The notes below the pieces were generated by a model, which saw only the letters and a program-made list of their open reading frames with translations, did no database searches and was not told where the DNA came from. Positions 45,533 to 54,154 of a DNA stretch of 64,000 nt are shown here, piece by piece. The stretch lies in NCBI RefSeq assembly GCF_040782645.1, contig NZ_CP160403.1, positions 372,001-436,000 of the forward strand, read 5' to 3'. How positions within the stretch are numbered: the first letter of the stretch is position 1; each line of letters starts with the position of its first letter. Origin of the DNA: Streptomyces sp. HUAS ZL42. GTDB taxonomy: Bacteria; Actinomycetota; Actinomycetes; Streptomycetales; Streptomycetaceae. The position numbers and the translations under genes are program-made.

Positions 45533-45627
45533 CGAGTTTTCAGCCGACGCCGACACCCTGACCTGGTGTTTTCTGCCCACCCGCCTAGGCTGGGGGCTCC
45601 GCTGGACACCCATTGGAGGGGGACTTC

Positions 45628-46812
45628 ATGAGTGATGCCGCGAATCCGTACAACGCCGCCCACATTCAAGTACTGGAGGGTCGGGAAGCCATCCGTAAAC
45701 GCCCGGGGATGTACGTGGGCTCGACCGCTGAGCGAGGGCTGCACAACCAGGTGTTCGAGGTCTCCGACTGGGCGGTGAACGAGGTCCTCGCCGGTCGCGC
45801 CGGCCACGTCGAGGTCGCGCTGGAATCCGACGGCTCCGTGCGGGTCGCCATCGACGGGCCGGGGCTTCCTGTCGAGGCCGCCGGGCATGCCGGCGCCCCT
45901 GGTCTCGAAGAGCTGCTGACTCGGATGCACGCTGGGCCGCAGCGCGACGATCGCCGATTTGTGGGGGTAGGCCTTTTCGGCCTGGGGCCCTTCGTCGCCA
46001 ACGCCCTGTCGAGCCGTCTGACGGGAGAGGTCCGGCGCGAGGGAGTGCGCTGGGTACAGCGCTTCGACTGCGGTGCTGCGGCCGGCCCGCCCTCGAATGA
46101 GGGGCTCACGACGGGAACGGGAACCGTCATTGCGTTCTGGCCCGACGCCGACATCTTCGGTACGGCGCAGTGCTCGTTCGACGCGCTGGCAGAGCGGTTC
46201 AGGACACTGGCATTCCTGAACCGTGGCCTCGACATCTCACTGACCGACCAGCGCCCTCCGAGCGGGCCACGATCGGAACGGTTCCTCTTCCCAGGCGGTG
46301 CCAGGGACTTCGTCGCCTTCATCGCGGTGCAGACCGGGACATCCGGTGAGACGGGCGTCTTCGGCTTCGAGTATGAGGACCTGCGGATCGCCGGGTCTGT
46401 CGAGGTCGCCCTGAAGTGGAGCGACACCTTCACAGGCGGCATCCACAGCTTCGCGAACAGCATGCCCACCCCCGGCGGGGGGTCGCACGTGGTGGGCTTC
46501 CGAGAGGGAGTGGCGGCAGCGATCAACACCTTCGCACGAGAGCGGCAACTGCTGACGAAGATCGACAATGATCTCAGGCCTGACCGGCTCTGCGAAGGCC
46601 TGACTGCGGTCGTCTCGGTGAAACTCGACCGCCCCGAGTTGGAAGGTGCCGCAGGCGGCACCTTGGGCAATGCTGAGGTGCGCGAATCCGTCGCGTCGGC
46701 CGTCCAGGACCATCTGATCACGTGGCTGGAAGAGGACCCACGGCTGGCCTCAGTTGTTGTCAGCCGGATTGCGACGATATGTGGCCGGCTGGGGCAGGAG
46801 CCCCGGTGGTAG
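45628..46812 (+). CDS. GyrB-like ATPase/transducer protein with degenerate active site
   Basis: The 394-residue protein (ATG 45628 after GGAGGGGG) aligns with only the first half of gyrase B/topoisomerase IV B: 'IQVLEGREAIRKRPGMYVGS', the GHKL ATPase domain, and a transducer domain with 'FTGGIHSFANSMPTPGGGSH' and 'CEGLTAVVSVKLDRPELEG'. The TOPRIM and C-terminal parts are absent. Glu44 (general base) and Asp76 are kept, but the magnesium-binding Asn is Trp48 ('FEVSDWAVNE' versus 'FEVVDNSIDE'), the lid 'GGLHGVG' reads 'GVGLFGLG', and the 'QTKTKLGN' loop reads 'AAGGTLGN', losing the catalytic Lys at position 343. It may still bind nucleotide or aminocoumarins, or pair with GyrB, but probably cannot hydrolyse ATP. 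It starts 95 bp after the ISL3 element. Confidence 0.85.
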   Translation: MSDAANPYNAAHIQVLEGREAIRKRPGMYVGSTAERGLHNQVFEVSDWAVNEVLAGRAGHVEVALESDGSVRVAIDGPGLPVEAAGHAGAPGLEELLTRMHAGPQRDDRRFVGVGLFGLGPFVANALSSRLTGEVRREGVRWVQRFDCGAAAGPPSNEGLTTGTGTVIAFWPDADIFGTAQCSFDALAERFRTLAFLNRGLDISLTDQRPPSGPRSERFLFPGGARDFVAFIAVQTGTSGETGVFGFEYEDLRIAGSVEVALKWSDTFTGGIHSFANSMPTPGGGSHVVGFREGVAAAINTFARERQLLTKIDNDLRPDRLCEGLTAVVSVKLDRPELEGAAGGTLGNAEVRESVASAVQDHLITWLEEDPRLASVVVSRIATICGRLGQEPRW

Positions 46813-46855
46813 CTCGGCCTGGCGGCGCTCAGAGCCAGCGAGCGTCAGCGAGCGG

Positions 46856-47521
46856 TCAGCCACCGTGGAGGCCCCACTCGTCGAGGCCACCGTACACGTG
46901 AGCTTCGAGGCATTGAGGTGCCTCAAGGCCGACGGCCTCGCCTCGGTAGAGGGCGATGAGCGAGTCCTTGCCGCGCCACCAATTGTCGGTCAGGCCCTGC
47001 ACCTCAGGTATTGGCTCGTACCCGTGGAGGTCCAAGGACTCGACGGCCGTGCCCTTGATCCTTGCGACGGTCTTGGCCCAGCGACTGGCGTGGGCGGCGA
47101 GCGCCAAGGATTCAACCCATCCGTCTGTGCTGGCATGCAGGGGTGTCCAGCGGTGGGCATCGATCCCGAACTCGCCGTCGGGGCCGATCATGAATCCGTA
47201 GGCCATGGACACCCGGCAGCTCCCCGCCGCGAACGACCAGCCCTCTGCGGCCGGGCCCTCGGGACATTCGGCGTTCAGAATGCGCGGGCCGCCCTCGTAG
47301 AACGGGGCGGGCGGCAGGGCGAGCCCGCCCCAGCGGTCCTGGAAGTCGGCGGCCCGGTCGATCTCCGCAGCGGGGGTCCCGTGCCGGATCCACGCCTCGC
47401 GGTGGCGCCGGATGTCCTGCCGGGGGACACGGATGCCGTTCACCTCGACGAACCTCTGCGCCCTGTGGCTCAGGCCGGCAGGCGCGACCGGGATCGGCGA
47501 TACGGAGGTGTCGGCTCTCAC
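46856..47521 (-). CDS. hypothetical protein, 221 aa
   Basis: No family is recognised with confidence. The sequence is acidic and aromatic ('RAADFQDRWGGLALPPAPFY', 'YGFMIGPDGEFGIDAHRWTP', 'DNWWRGKDSLIALYRGEAVG'), a style seen in SUKH/SMI1-type immunity proteins, but this is only an impression. Its start overlaps the stop of the DUF2199 gene by 4 bases, so the two are co-translated. It converges on the GyrB-like gene, 43 bp away. Confidence 0.75.
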   Translation of the reverse strand: MRADTSVSPIPVAPAGLSHRAQRFVEVNGIRVPRQDIRRHREAWIRHGTPAAEIDRAADFQDRWGGLALPPAPFYEGGPRILNAECPEGPAAEGWSFAAGSCRVSMAYGFMIGPDGEFGIDAHRWTPLHASTDGWVESLALAAHASRWAKTVARIKGTAVESLDLHGYEPIPEVQGLTDNWWRGKDSLIALYRGEAVGLEAPQCLEAHVYGGLDEWGLHGG

Positions 47522-48042
47522 TGCTGCTCGCTGCCGCTGGAGTGGAGTACGGCCGCCGCGATCTCTCGAACGCGGTCCATGGTGATTCCCGTGCGCTGTT
47601 CGACGGCGAGGGGATGGTCGGTGGGCTCGAGCTCGACGTAGGGGCGCTCACCGACCGGGCGGGTGTGGACATGCGTCTTCAGGTTGTGGGTCGTAGTCGA
47701 GTAGACCGGCAGGTCGGTGGTGAGCCAGCCGAAGTACGGCTTCTCAGCCTCGCGGCCCAGCCTGTCCCCCAGGTCAGCGGCGCGGGAGAAGTTCTCGCGG
47801 CTGAGCGAGACCCAGACGCCCCAGGAGAGCATGTCGTCGGTGTCGATGACCGGTATCTCGATCAGGCCCTTGACGAAGTAGTGCTGTCCGCTGATCACGC
47901 ACTGGTCCGATGAGAGCACGCAGTCGTCGGCGTCGGCGAAGGCCGGATCCCACACGGCCGGGGCCTCGGCCGTGTAGTTCATCGGCAGCTCAGGGTGGTT
48001 GGCCCCGCAGCCTGTGCAGGTGAATCCGAGATCACTGGTCAT
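47518..48042 (-). CDS. DUF2199-domain protein
   Basis: The 174-residue protein begins with a zinc-ribbon-like pair 'FTCTGCGANHPELPMNYTAE' and continues with 'CVLSSDQCVISGQHYFVKGL' and 'SWGVWVSLSRENFSRAADL', the DUF2199 signature. Members are small soluble proteins of unknown function and are often linked to immunity-like gene groups. It overlaps the downstream 221-residue gene by 4 bases and lies 111 bp after a third small gene on the same strand. Confidence 0.85.
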   Translation of the reverse strand: MTSDLGFTCTGCGANHPELPMNYTAEAPAVWDPAFADADDCVLSSDQCVISGQHYFVKGLIEIPVIDTDDMLSWGVWVSLSRENFSRAADLGDRLGREAEKPYFGWLTTDLPVYSTTTHNLKTHVHTRPVGERPYVELEPTDHPLAVEQRTGITMDRVREIAAAVLHSSGSEQQ

Positions 48043-48153
48043 GGTGCTGGAGCCTAGTGACGGGCTCCGGTACCACCTCGGGCAGGACCCCTCGACGTCC
48101 GCTGCCTGCCGGGCCGACTGCGCAGGCGGAAGCCGCCCCGATGCTCCCAGAAC

Positions 48154-48672
48154 CTAACGGCCGACAGAGCTCCAGTCGGCGGGGGCCGGCGGCACCGAGC
48201 GGCCTGCGGCGTGATCGCGGAGGCGCCGGGTCAGTTCCGGCAGGTCGGCGGCTGGAAAGCTCACCTGGAGCAGTTGCAGGCGGAACCGCGACGGTTGGTC
48301 GTCCTTGAACATCGCCGCGTCCATCGGCTTGATCGTCACGTCCCACGCGTCCGGGGCCGCCCAGTGCGTCATCCGCACGTAGAACGCGTCCCGCGGGCCG
48401 GCGTTCGCCACGGCGGCGAGGAAGGCCAGTCCGCTGTCGACCGGGAAGTCGATGAGCATCCACCCACGTCTGGATTCCACCCACTCCGCCATGTGCGGCA
48501 GCTTCTGCGGCCAGTCAGCGTTGCTCTCAGCGAGATCCTGACAGCAGGTGAAGGTGTCCAACCCGCACTCCCAGATCGCCTGGATCGCGGGCGCGAGCTG
48601 TTCGTCGATCTGGGCTTGGCGGCCACCCACCCGGACGAGAACGGTGGGGTGCGTACCTTCGTATGACGTCAT
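48154..48672 (-). CDS. hypothetical protein, 172 aa
   Basis: The product is soluble, with 'VLVRVGGRQAQIDEQLAPAI', 'CGLDTFTCCQDLAESNADWP', 'GWMLIDFPVDSGLAFLAAVA' and 'VSFPAADLPELTRRLRDHA'. It recalls small actinobacterial proteins of unknown function. Ribosome-binding site is not strong. It is the first of three minus-strand genes that may form an operon. Confidence 0.7.
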   Translation of the reverse strand: MTSYEGTHPTVLVRVGGRQAQIDEQLAPAIQAIWECGLDTFTCCQDLAESNADWPQKLPHMAEWVESRRGWMLIDFPVDSGLAFLAAVANAGPRDAFYVRMTHWAAPDAWDVTIKPMDAAMFKDDQPSRFRLQLLQVSFPAADLPELTRRLRDHAAGRSVPPAPADWSSVGR

Positions 48673-48816
48673 CGCAGGAGCATAGAAGCCGGGTACGACA
48701 AAGGGGCAGGCGGCGCCTTTCAGGGCACTTGGTTCTGCTGGACCCGCAGAAGGAGCCCGAGATCAGTCGGGGCGAGGGAGCCGTCGGCAAAGCCCGCGTG
48801 AAAAAACCGCGGCCCG

Positions 48817-49340
48817 GTGACGGCATCCCTTGAGCTGGCCGAATCCCGGCTCAACCAGGGCACTGCGGTGACGGTACCGGGCCGCGCGGGCACCGTGCTC
48901 GACGTGCGCTCCTGCTTCGGCTTCCCGCCCCTGCTGCTCGCCGAGCGCCCGCAGCACACCGTGATCACCTCCGGCCTCGCGCAGGGCACCATGCGGCTGC
49001 CGACCGCCGCGGCCCGCGAGCTAGGCGTACGGCTGGACACCCTCAGCTGCGACGCGGCCCGGGTGCCGCTGCCCGACCGATCGGTGGACAGGTCACCGTC
49101 GTCCACGTGGTGGAGCGCCTGGATCCGGCGCACGTCGAGGCTGTCGTACGGGAGGCCGTGCGCCTCGTCCGGTGCGGGGCCGTAGTGGCGGTGCCGTGCG
49201 AGAAGGCGCCGGCGGCGGCCTACAGGCACGTACGCACCTTCGACGGCGCGGCGCTGGCCGGCCTCGGGCGCGCAATGCAGCCTTCACCGTCGCCGCCCAC
49301 CACGGCGGCTGGCTGGTGCTCAACCGCGACTGCTCGGGCT
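48817..49340 (+). pseudogene. class I SAM-dependent methyltransferase remnant
   Basis: Three frames together read 'VLDVRSCFGFPPLLLAERPQ', 'LDTLSCDAARVPLPDRSVD', then 'VERLDPAHVEAVVREAVRLV' and 'AFTVAAHHGGWLVLNRD'. The order (glycine-type motif I region, acidic motif, 'LP.RSVD..TVVHVVERLDP' post-motif) is that of a class I methyltransferase. Two frameshifts break it, and the SAM-binding GxGxG is degenerate or lost. It ends at the CoA-binding gene. Confidence 0.6.
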
Positions 49341-49341
49341 G

Positions 49342-49830
49342 TCAGGGCGTGGCCACCTCCTTGGGCACCTTGCCGGACGGGGTGAAGGCGAGGCGCATCA
49401 GCCGGTGGCCGGGATCGGATGTGGGCGAGAACATCAGCGGGCACCCGCCCTCGATCACCGTGATCCCATGGTCACGCCCGTACTGCGCGGCCGTCTTGGA
49501 CACGCTGCCGGGTCCCGCCGCGGGGCTGTGCATCCATACATGCGTGATGCCGAGTTCAGCGCACTCGCGCACGGTGGCCTCCGCGGTCTCCGGTCGCGTT
49601 CCGATGACGACGCCCTCGACCCCGCCGGGGACGGACTTCAGGTCGGCGTAGCAGCGATCACCCTCCACCTTGTCCGCGTTCGGGTTGATCGCGAACACCT
49701 GGTAGCCGCGCTTGCGCAGCCGCTTGTAGACGTAGTTGGCGCCGTGTTCCTTCGACGCCCTGGAGACTCCGGTCACCGCGATGCGTTTGAGGGCCAGGAA
49801 CTCCGCGGCGGCGTCCTTCATGGTGAGCAT
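49342..49830 (-). CDS. CoA-binding (YccU-like) Rossmann protein
   Basis: The 162-residue protein has a CoA-binding Rossmann fold: 'RIAVTGVSRASKEHGANYVY', 'KRGYQVFAINPNADKVEGDR', 'GVEGVVIGTRPETAEATVRE', 'GITHVWMHS' and the conserved 'EGGCPLMF'. These small proteins resemble the nucleotide-binding part of succinyl-CoA synthetase and probably act as CoA sensors; the reaction is unknown. The ATG at 49830 follows GAGGAGGG. Confidence 0.85.
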   Translation of the reverse strand: MLTMKDAAAEFLALKRIAVTGVSRASKEHGANYVYKRLRKRGYQVFAINPNADKVEGDRCYADLKSVPGGVEGVVIGTRPETAEATVRECAELGITHVWMHSPAAGPGSVSKTAAQYGRDHGITVIEGGCPLMFSPTSDPGHRLMRLAFTPSGKVPKEVATP

Positions 49831-50084
49831 CGGTCTGCCCTCCTCACTGCAGGCCCGGCGCGCGGACATGCGCGTCCAGGTTCATGCTCGGCCGCCTTCC
49901 GGGCAGGCGAGCAGGGCCGTGCGGCACACTGAAGGGGGCCGATCGGCCCTGTCCCGGTCAGATCACACCCATGCTTGCTGTTGACCTCGCCGGGCCCCCC
50001 GACCTGCTGATTTCGGTTCGGCCGCTGGTGCAGAGTCTCGCCCCTGAACAGTCCGCTGACGCCGCGCTGGCGTCCTGTCCCACT
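49831..50084. other. intergenic, nothing supported
   Basis: Promoter side of the CoA-binding gene. A palindromic 'ggccgatcggcc' occurs near 49938 but without other signals. Confidence 0.35.
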
Positions 50085-50265
50085 TTCGTGTCCAGTTCTA
50101 CGACTGCCTTTGCACCCGGGCGGATGCGCTCTTCGAGCTCACCGACCGGTGCCGTGTGCGGATAGTCCGGTCACCTCACTGGTCGAGCTGACGCTCAGGG
50201 CCGAGCACCGGCGCGGGCAGGGGGCGGTGTACGCCGCGGTCAACCACCGCTGGCGGCAGACGGGC
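50085..50265 (+). pseudogene. IS701-type transposase N-terminal scrap
   Basis: 'FYDCLCTRADALFELTDRC' and, after a frameshift, 'DSPVTSLVELTLRAEHRRGQ' with 'GAVYAAVNH' match the start of IS701-family transposases found in many Streptomyces ('LFELADAVLC..GPVRSLVELSL.PEHRRGHGALYDALN'). Only about 60 codons remain. Confidence 0.65.
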
Positions 50266-50318
50266 GGATCGTGCTCGTCGAGGCGACGAGCACGATCCGT
50301 TCTCGGCAGACTGCAAAC

Positions 50319-50771
50319 ATGTCCACCGACGTGAGCGGGATGATCGAGTGCAGACCTCTGGCCCGGATCTGGGGCGAGGACGACGAGGACGCGATTTGGC
50401 ATGCCGCCATCGACCTCTTCCTCCTCAACACCGGCAACGCCTATGACGCACTCGCCTGCCTCTTCGGCGTCCGCAACTCCTTCGGGTTCGAGCCGCTGGC
50501 CGAAGACCGTGGCCTGCCGGACGACGCCTCGGACGGAGTGCGGGCCGCGTTCAACGCGTGGGGCGGGCCACAGGACGCACACGGAACAACGTGGATCAGC
50601 TGGGCCGAGCTGGCAGCTGCCAACTGGGACGAGACTGATCGCTCCGGCACGCGAAGCCGCAGCACGGCCGCCGGGCCAGGGACCCACTGGGCGCCGGTCT
50701 GGGACGTGATGCGGACGCTTGCCGAGTTGCATGGCCCAGAACACGTGCGACTCGTGGTTTGGTTCGACTGA
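50319..50771 (+). CDS. hypothetical protein, 150 aa
   Basis: The product is acidic and soluble: 'GEDDEDAIWHAAIDLFLLNT', 'NAYDALACLFGVRNSFGFEP', 'DGVRAAFNAWGGPQDAHGTT', 'WISWAELAAANWDE', 'EHVRLVVWFD'. The style is that of Streptomyces proteins of the toxin-immunity type, but no family is recognised. Start at 50319 by length and codon bias; no strong ribosome-binding site. A hairpin 60 bp downstream may terminate it. Confidence 0.65.
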   Translation: MSTDVSGMIECRPLARIWGEDDEDAIWHAAIDLFLLNTGNAYDALACLFGVRNSFGFEPLAEDRGLPDDASDGVRAAFNAWGGPQDAHGTTWISWAELAAANWDETDRSGTRSRSTAAGPGTHWAPVWDVMRTLAELHGPEHVRLVVWFD

Positions 50772-50830
50772 TCACGGAATCCCGTCCCCCCGACACAGCT
50801 TGACTCCCCATTGGGAAGCCATTGAGTGCT

Positions 50831-50861
50831 ACCAACCCGCTGTCGCAGCAGTCGGGTTGGT
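50831..50861 (+). terminator. possible terminator hairpin
   Basis: Arms 'accaacccg' and 'cgggttggt' with a 13-base loop lie 60 bp after the stop of the 150-residue gene. There is no U-run, as is common in Streptomyces. Confidence 0.45.
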
Positions 50862-51007
50862 GCAGGTCTTTCACCTCCACTCGAACCAACAGCGCCTCAC
50901 GGCGCAAACAGAAGTTGAACCAGAATCCGAGAGCCGACAGCACCTGGATACGAGATTGTGCAGCGCCGAAGCACTGCAGGAATCGAACAGTTCTTGGCTT
51001 CGGGCAG

Positions 51008-51036
51008 CGCGGGCCCCTGCCGAGCAGGGGCCCGCG
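51008..51036. terminator. strong terminator hairpin
   Basis: A perfect 13-bp stem ('cgcgggcccctgc' and its complement) closes on a 3-base loop. It lies about 95 bp downstream of the minus-strand hydrolase stop and could serve both strands. Confidence 0.65.
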
Positions 51037-51129
51037 GGATAAACAGCAGACGAGCGCCGGGACCTGCCTCGACGAGCAGCATCCTGGCCACCATGGCTTA
51101 CTGCCTGCTGATGGCCTGGGGGCCCGGCT

Positions 51130-51870
51130 TCACTTCAGGTGCCGGGTGAAGAACTGGGCCGCGGCGTCCGCTGCGAACTGCGGGACGCCGGTGTGCCCGC
51201 CCATATTGGCGTGCAGGGACTTCTCCTTGGAGCCGAAGGCGTCGAACAGGTCCAGGGCCGCCTGCCGGTCGTTCGTTCCGTCGTCCCACTGCAGCAGGAC
51301 GTGCAGCGGAATGGTGACCTGGCGGGCCTCCTCGAACATGGCGCGAGGCACGAAACTCCCGGCGAACAAACCGGCGGCCACGATGCGCGGCTCGACCACT
51401 GCAAGGCGAACGCCGATGGAGATCACTCCCCCCGAGTACCCGACCGGGCCGCCGATCTCGGGCAGCGACAAGAGGGCGTCAAGGGCGGCCTGCCATTCCG
51501 GGACCGCCTTGTCAACGAGCGGGAGGATGAGGGCGTCGATGATCTCGTCGCTGACCGGCTCGCCGGCTTCCACAGCCTGGCGCAGGTCGGCGCGGGCCTG
51601 CTCGGCGGCGGCCCAACGGGGCCGGTCACCGCTCCCGGGAAGCTCGATGGTGGCCGCGGCGAAGCCATCCGCCGCGGCGTACCGGGCCCGCGCCACCAGT
51701 CGGGGGTACATCTTGTGCAGCCCGAGAGGAGGGTGGCCGAGCAGGATCAGCGGCGACGGTGCGGATGCGGATGCGGGCGTCCACAGGATGCCGGGGATCT
51801 CGCCGAGGCTGAATTCGCGTTCGAAGACACCGTCATCGAGGCGCTGTTCGGAAGTGAAGTGAAGGGCCAT
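51130..51870 (-). CDS. alpha/beta hydrolase (dienelactone hydrolase-like)
   Basis: The 246-residue cytosolic protein shows an alpha/beta hydrolase core: 'SPLILLGHPPLGLHKMYPRL', the nucleophile-elbow region 'GGPVGYSGGVISIGVRLAVV', and 'IPLHVLLQWDDGTNDRQAAL' with the acidic residue, then 'NMGGHTGVPQFAADAA' with the catalytic His. The expected nucleophile motif G-x-S-x-G reads 'GYSGG', so the serine is present. Substrate unknown. The ATG at 51870 follows GAAAGGCACG. The perfect hairpin at 51008-51036 lies downstream. Confidence 0.83.
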   Translation of the reverse strand: MALHFTSEQRLDDGVFEREFSLGEIPGILWTPASASAPSPLILLGHPPLGLHKMYPRLVARARYAAADGFAAATIELPGSGDRPRWAAAEQARADLRQAVEAGEPVSDEIIDALILPLVDKAVPEWQAALDALLSLPEIGGPVGYSGGVISIGVRLAVVEPRIVAAGLFAGSFVPRAMFEEARQVTIPLHVLLQWDDGTNDRQAALDLFDAFGSKEKSLHANMGGHTGVPQFAADAAAQFFTRHLK

Positions 51871-51949
51871 GGTCGTGCCTTTCGGAAGTGCGCTTGAAAG
51901 GCGCTCCCGGACGACCTATCGCCCGACCGTGACCCCGGAAGAGAGCACC

Positions 51950-52615
51950 CATGTCAATACGTTCACGGGTACCACCTCCTCGTTCTGTCGCACGGCCTCC
52001 GCGAAAGTAGCAGCGGCCGCCGTGGTCCGCCAATCGGTTTTTTGCACGGCTCCGTGGCCGGATGCCAAGGAGTCGGCGGTCAATCCGCCCAGCAAGCCTG
52101 TCCGCGTGCTCGCGAAGTGCGCCGTGCAGGCGGCGGGCGAGCAGGCCGCTTCGGAGCGTGGGTGCCCATTGCCATTCGCCCTGTGTGACCTGGGCCCAGA
52201 CGATAGCCGAGGCGGCCAGGTGTCCTGCCCGGTCCCATGGGATGAGGTGACACGGCCTGGATCCAGTTGCCGGACGACCGCCTCGGTGCTCGTCGTCGGG
52301 CGGGAGGACCCAGTCCTGCAGACGGGCTCGGCGGTGAGCCGTCCGCCACGAGTTCGTTGGCGAGGCAGTTGAGGGTGTCGGCGTACTTTCGCGTGTTGTC
52401 GTGGCTCCATTGCCATGAGCGGAGTTGAGCACTCGCGTTCGTGCCCACGGAGGCGGTGAAGCCGAGGTAGGGAGTCGCTTGTCGGCGGGTGCCGCCGTGT
52501 GCCATCTGCACCAGTCGGATGGCCGCGTCGCGGCGGAGATGACGGATGGGGTGCCGAGTGCTTGCAGTGGTTCCAGCCAGGCGGGGGGAAGTCGTTGGGG
52601 TCGCTGGGGTGGAGT
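51950..52615 (-). pseudogene. TniQ-like transposition-associated ORF, decayed
   Basis: Pieces in different minus-strand frames include 'RHLRRDAAIRLVQMAHGGTR', 'YADTLNCLANELVADGSPP', 'RRARLQDWVLPPDDEHRGG' and 'HLAASAIVWAQVTQGEWQWA'. The last two recall Streptomyces TniQ-family proteins ('AL.DW.....W..L......R...AS..VW..VTQGEH.FAP'). Frameshifts and missing segments make it inactive. The assignment is tentative. Confidence 0.4.
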
Positions 52616-52625
52616 GGTGGCGCGG

Positions 52626-53291
52626 CTACCGTGGGTGCACAGCGTAGGTCAGGTGCGTCACCCGCGACGACGGCTCCGAACGGACCTGCTCCAGCGCGAC
52701 CTTGGACGCGTCCACGCCGTCGAACAGGCGGGTGCCGGCGCCGAGAAGCACCGGTGACAGCGCGATCGAGAACTCGTCGACCAGGCCGGCGTTCAGGTGT
52801 TCCAGGATCGTCGCGCCGCCGCCGGCGATGCGGACGTCGCGCTCGCCTGCGGCCTCGCGGGCCTGGTCGAGGGCGTGCTCGATGCCGTCGTTGACGAAGT
52901 GGAACGTGGTGCCGCCGGGCCGCTCCCACGGGTCGCGCTTGGTGTGCGTCACGACGAAGACCGGGGTGTGGAAGGGCGCCTCCTCCGGCCATGACTGCTC
53001 GCCGAGGTCGAACATGCGCTTGCCCATGACGCTCGCGCCGGTACGCTCGAACGTCTCTCGCGCTACGTCGTTGTCGCGGCCCTCCTCGCCGCCCTCGCCC
53101 AGCTTCAGGTTCTCCCGGATGAACCGCAGCGGGAACAGCCACTGCTGCAGCTCCGTCCACTGCGCCATCCAACGCCGAACGTCCGGGTCGTCGTGCTTAT
53201 CGGGTGCGAAGAAGTCGTCAACGGGCACGGACTCGGGCGCGATGAAGCCGTCCAGCGACATCGTCACGCTGAAGAACACCTTCCCGGCCAT
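52626..53291 (-). CDS. RibD C-terminal / dihydrofolate-reductase-like oxidoreductase
   Basis: The 221-residue protein belongs to the bacterial bifunctional deaminase-reductase C-terminal group: 'KVFFSVTMSLDGFIAPES', 'TGASVMGKRMFDLGEQSWPE', 'TPVFVVTHTKRDPWERPGGT' and 'DVRIAGGGATILEHLNAGLV' form the NADPH-binding fold, ending 'LSPVLLGAGTRLFDG'. Stand-alone members reduce unknown substrates. Its start overlaps the stop of the SRPBCC gene by one base, so it is the last gene of the ArsR operon. Confidence 0.88.
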   Translation of the reverse strand: MAGKVFFSVTMSLDGFIAPESVPVDDFFAPDKHDDPDVRRWMAQWTELQQWLFPLRFIRENLKLGEGGEEGRDNDVARETFERTGASVMGKRMFDLGEQSWPEEAPFHTPVFVVTHTKRDPWERPGGTTFHFVNDGIEHALDQAREAAGERDVRIAGGGATILEHLNAGLVDEFSIALSPVLLGAGTRLFDGVDASKVALEQVRSEPSSRVTHLTYAVHPR

Positions 53292-53797
53292 CAGCCCTCC
53301 GCCCCCTTTCGCGCGAGGTCGGTGACGTAGGCCGCCAGACTGCTCAGGGTCTGCTGGCCGCCCTCGATCGCGTGGTACTTCTCGACCGCCTCGTCGCGCA
53401 GTTCCTTGGTGGGGAACACTGTGCGCATCACGATCCGGGTCGCCGCGCCGTCCGGCGCGAAGGTCAGGACCGACTCGAAGGCGTTCGGGTCGTCGCGGGA
53501 CTCACCGTGCAGCAGCACGATCCGCTCCGGCGGGGTGATCCGCAGCCAGCGGATCCACTCGGAGTAGTCGGTCCCGTCCGGCCCGTGCAGCACGAATTCC
53601 CACTCCCCGCCCTCGTGGAACTCGAAGGACCGCGTGGCGGTGGTGAAGCCCTCCGGACCCCACCATCGCGACAGGTGCCGGACCTCGGTGAACGCCTCGA
53701 ACACCAGCTCCCGCGGGGCGTCGATGACCCGGGAGATCACGATCTCCCGGTCGGCCGTCGCCGGCTCGGCCCGCGTTTCTCGCCTTGCCCCTGCCAT
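53291..53797 (-). CDS. SRPBCC (AHSA1-type) protein
   Basis: The 168-residue protein has the AHSA1/START-like fold: 'IVISRVIDAPRELVFEAFTE', 'HLSRWWGPEGFTTATRSFEF', 'GGEWEFVLHGPDGTDYSEW', and 'GGQQTLSSLAAYVTDLA'. These hydrophobic-pocket proteins are often encoded next to ArsR regulators and bind small molecules. It follows the ArsR gene by 3 bp with GGAGGAATG before the start, and the reductase gene overlaps its stop, so the three form one operon. Confidence 0.88.
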   Translation of the reverse strand: MAGARRETRAEPATADREIVISRVIDAPRELVFEAFTEVRHLSRWWGPEGFTTATRSFEFHEGGEWEFVLHGPDGTDYSEWIRWLRITPPERIVLLHGESRDDPNAFESVLTFAPDGAATRIVMRTVFPTKELRDEAVEKYHAIEGGQQTLSSLAAYVTDLARKGAEG

Positions 53798-53800
53798 TGG

Positions 53801-54154
53801 TCATTCCTCCTGCCGTGTCTGCTTGAGGTCCTGCACGTAGGTGTCCAGCCGGTCGAAACTCTCGTTCCAGAACCGCTCGAATCCGCCGACCCACTCGTGG
53901 ACCGGCCGCAGCCCACGGGCGTCCAGGCCGTAGAGGCGCTGCTTGCCCACTCCGCGGACCCGCACCAGCCCCACCTCCCGGAGTACCCGCAGGTGCTTGG
54001 ACGCCCCCGGCTGGCTCATCCCCAGCTCCCGGGCCACGTCGGTCACCGGCCGCTCACCGGCCCGCAGCAGCGCCAGGATGTCCCGGCGTTGCGGCTCGGC
54101 GATCGCGTTGAACGCGTCCGACGTCGTCGCTGCTCGTGCCACGGCAGCCATCAT
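53801..54154 (-). CDS. ArsR-family transcriptional repressor
   Basis: The 117-residue regulator has the ArsR winged helix: 'FNAIAEPQRRDILALLRAGE', 'RPVTDVARELGMSQPGASKH' and 'LRVLREVGLVRVRGVGKQRL'. It lacks the metal-binding ELCVCDL cysteines, as do ArsR repressors paired with SRPBCC genes ('regulator of SRPBCC' type), so it senses something other than metal. The ATG pair at 54154/54151 directly follows a palindrome at 54155-54170. It is the first gene of the three-gene operon. Confidence 0.88.
   Translation of the reverse strand: MMAAVARAATTSDAFNAIAEPQRRDILALLRAGERPVTDVARELGMSQPGASKHLRVLREVGLVRVRGVGKQRLYGLDARGLRPVHEWVGGFERFWNESFDRLDTYVQDLKQTRQEE

Noticed and set aside
43786..45540. 8-bp target-site duplication of the ISL3 element
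   Set aside because: The flanking octamers cgaacgct and cgagtttt differ, so no duplication can be claimed.
50831..50861. tRNA-like fold
   Set aside because: Only one hairpin forms; there is no cloverleaf, anticodon arm or T-arm at the right spacing. No tRNA or rRNA gene was found in the window.
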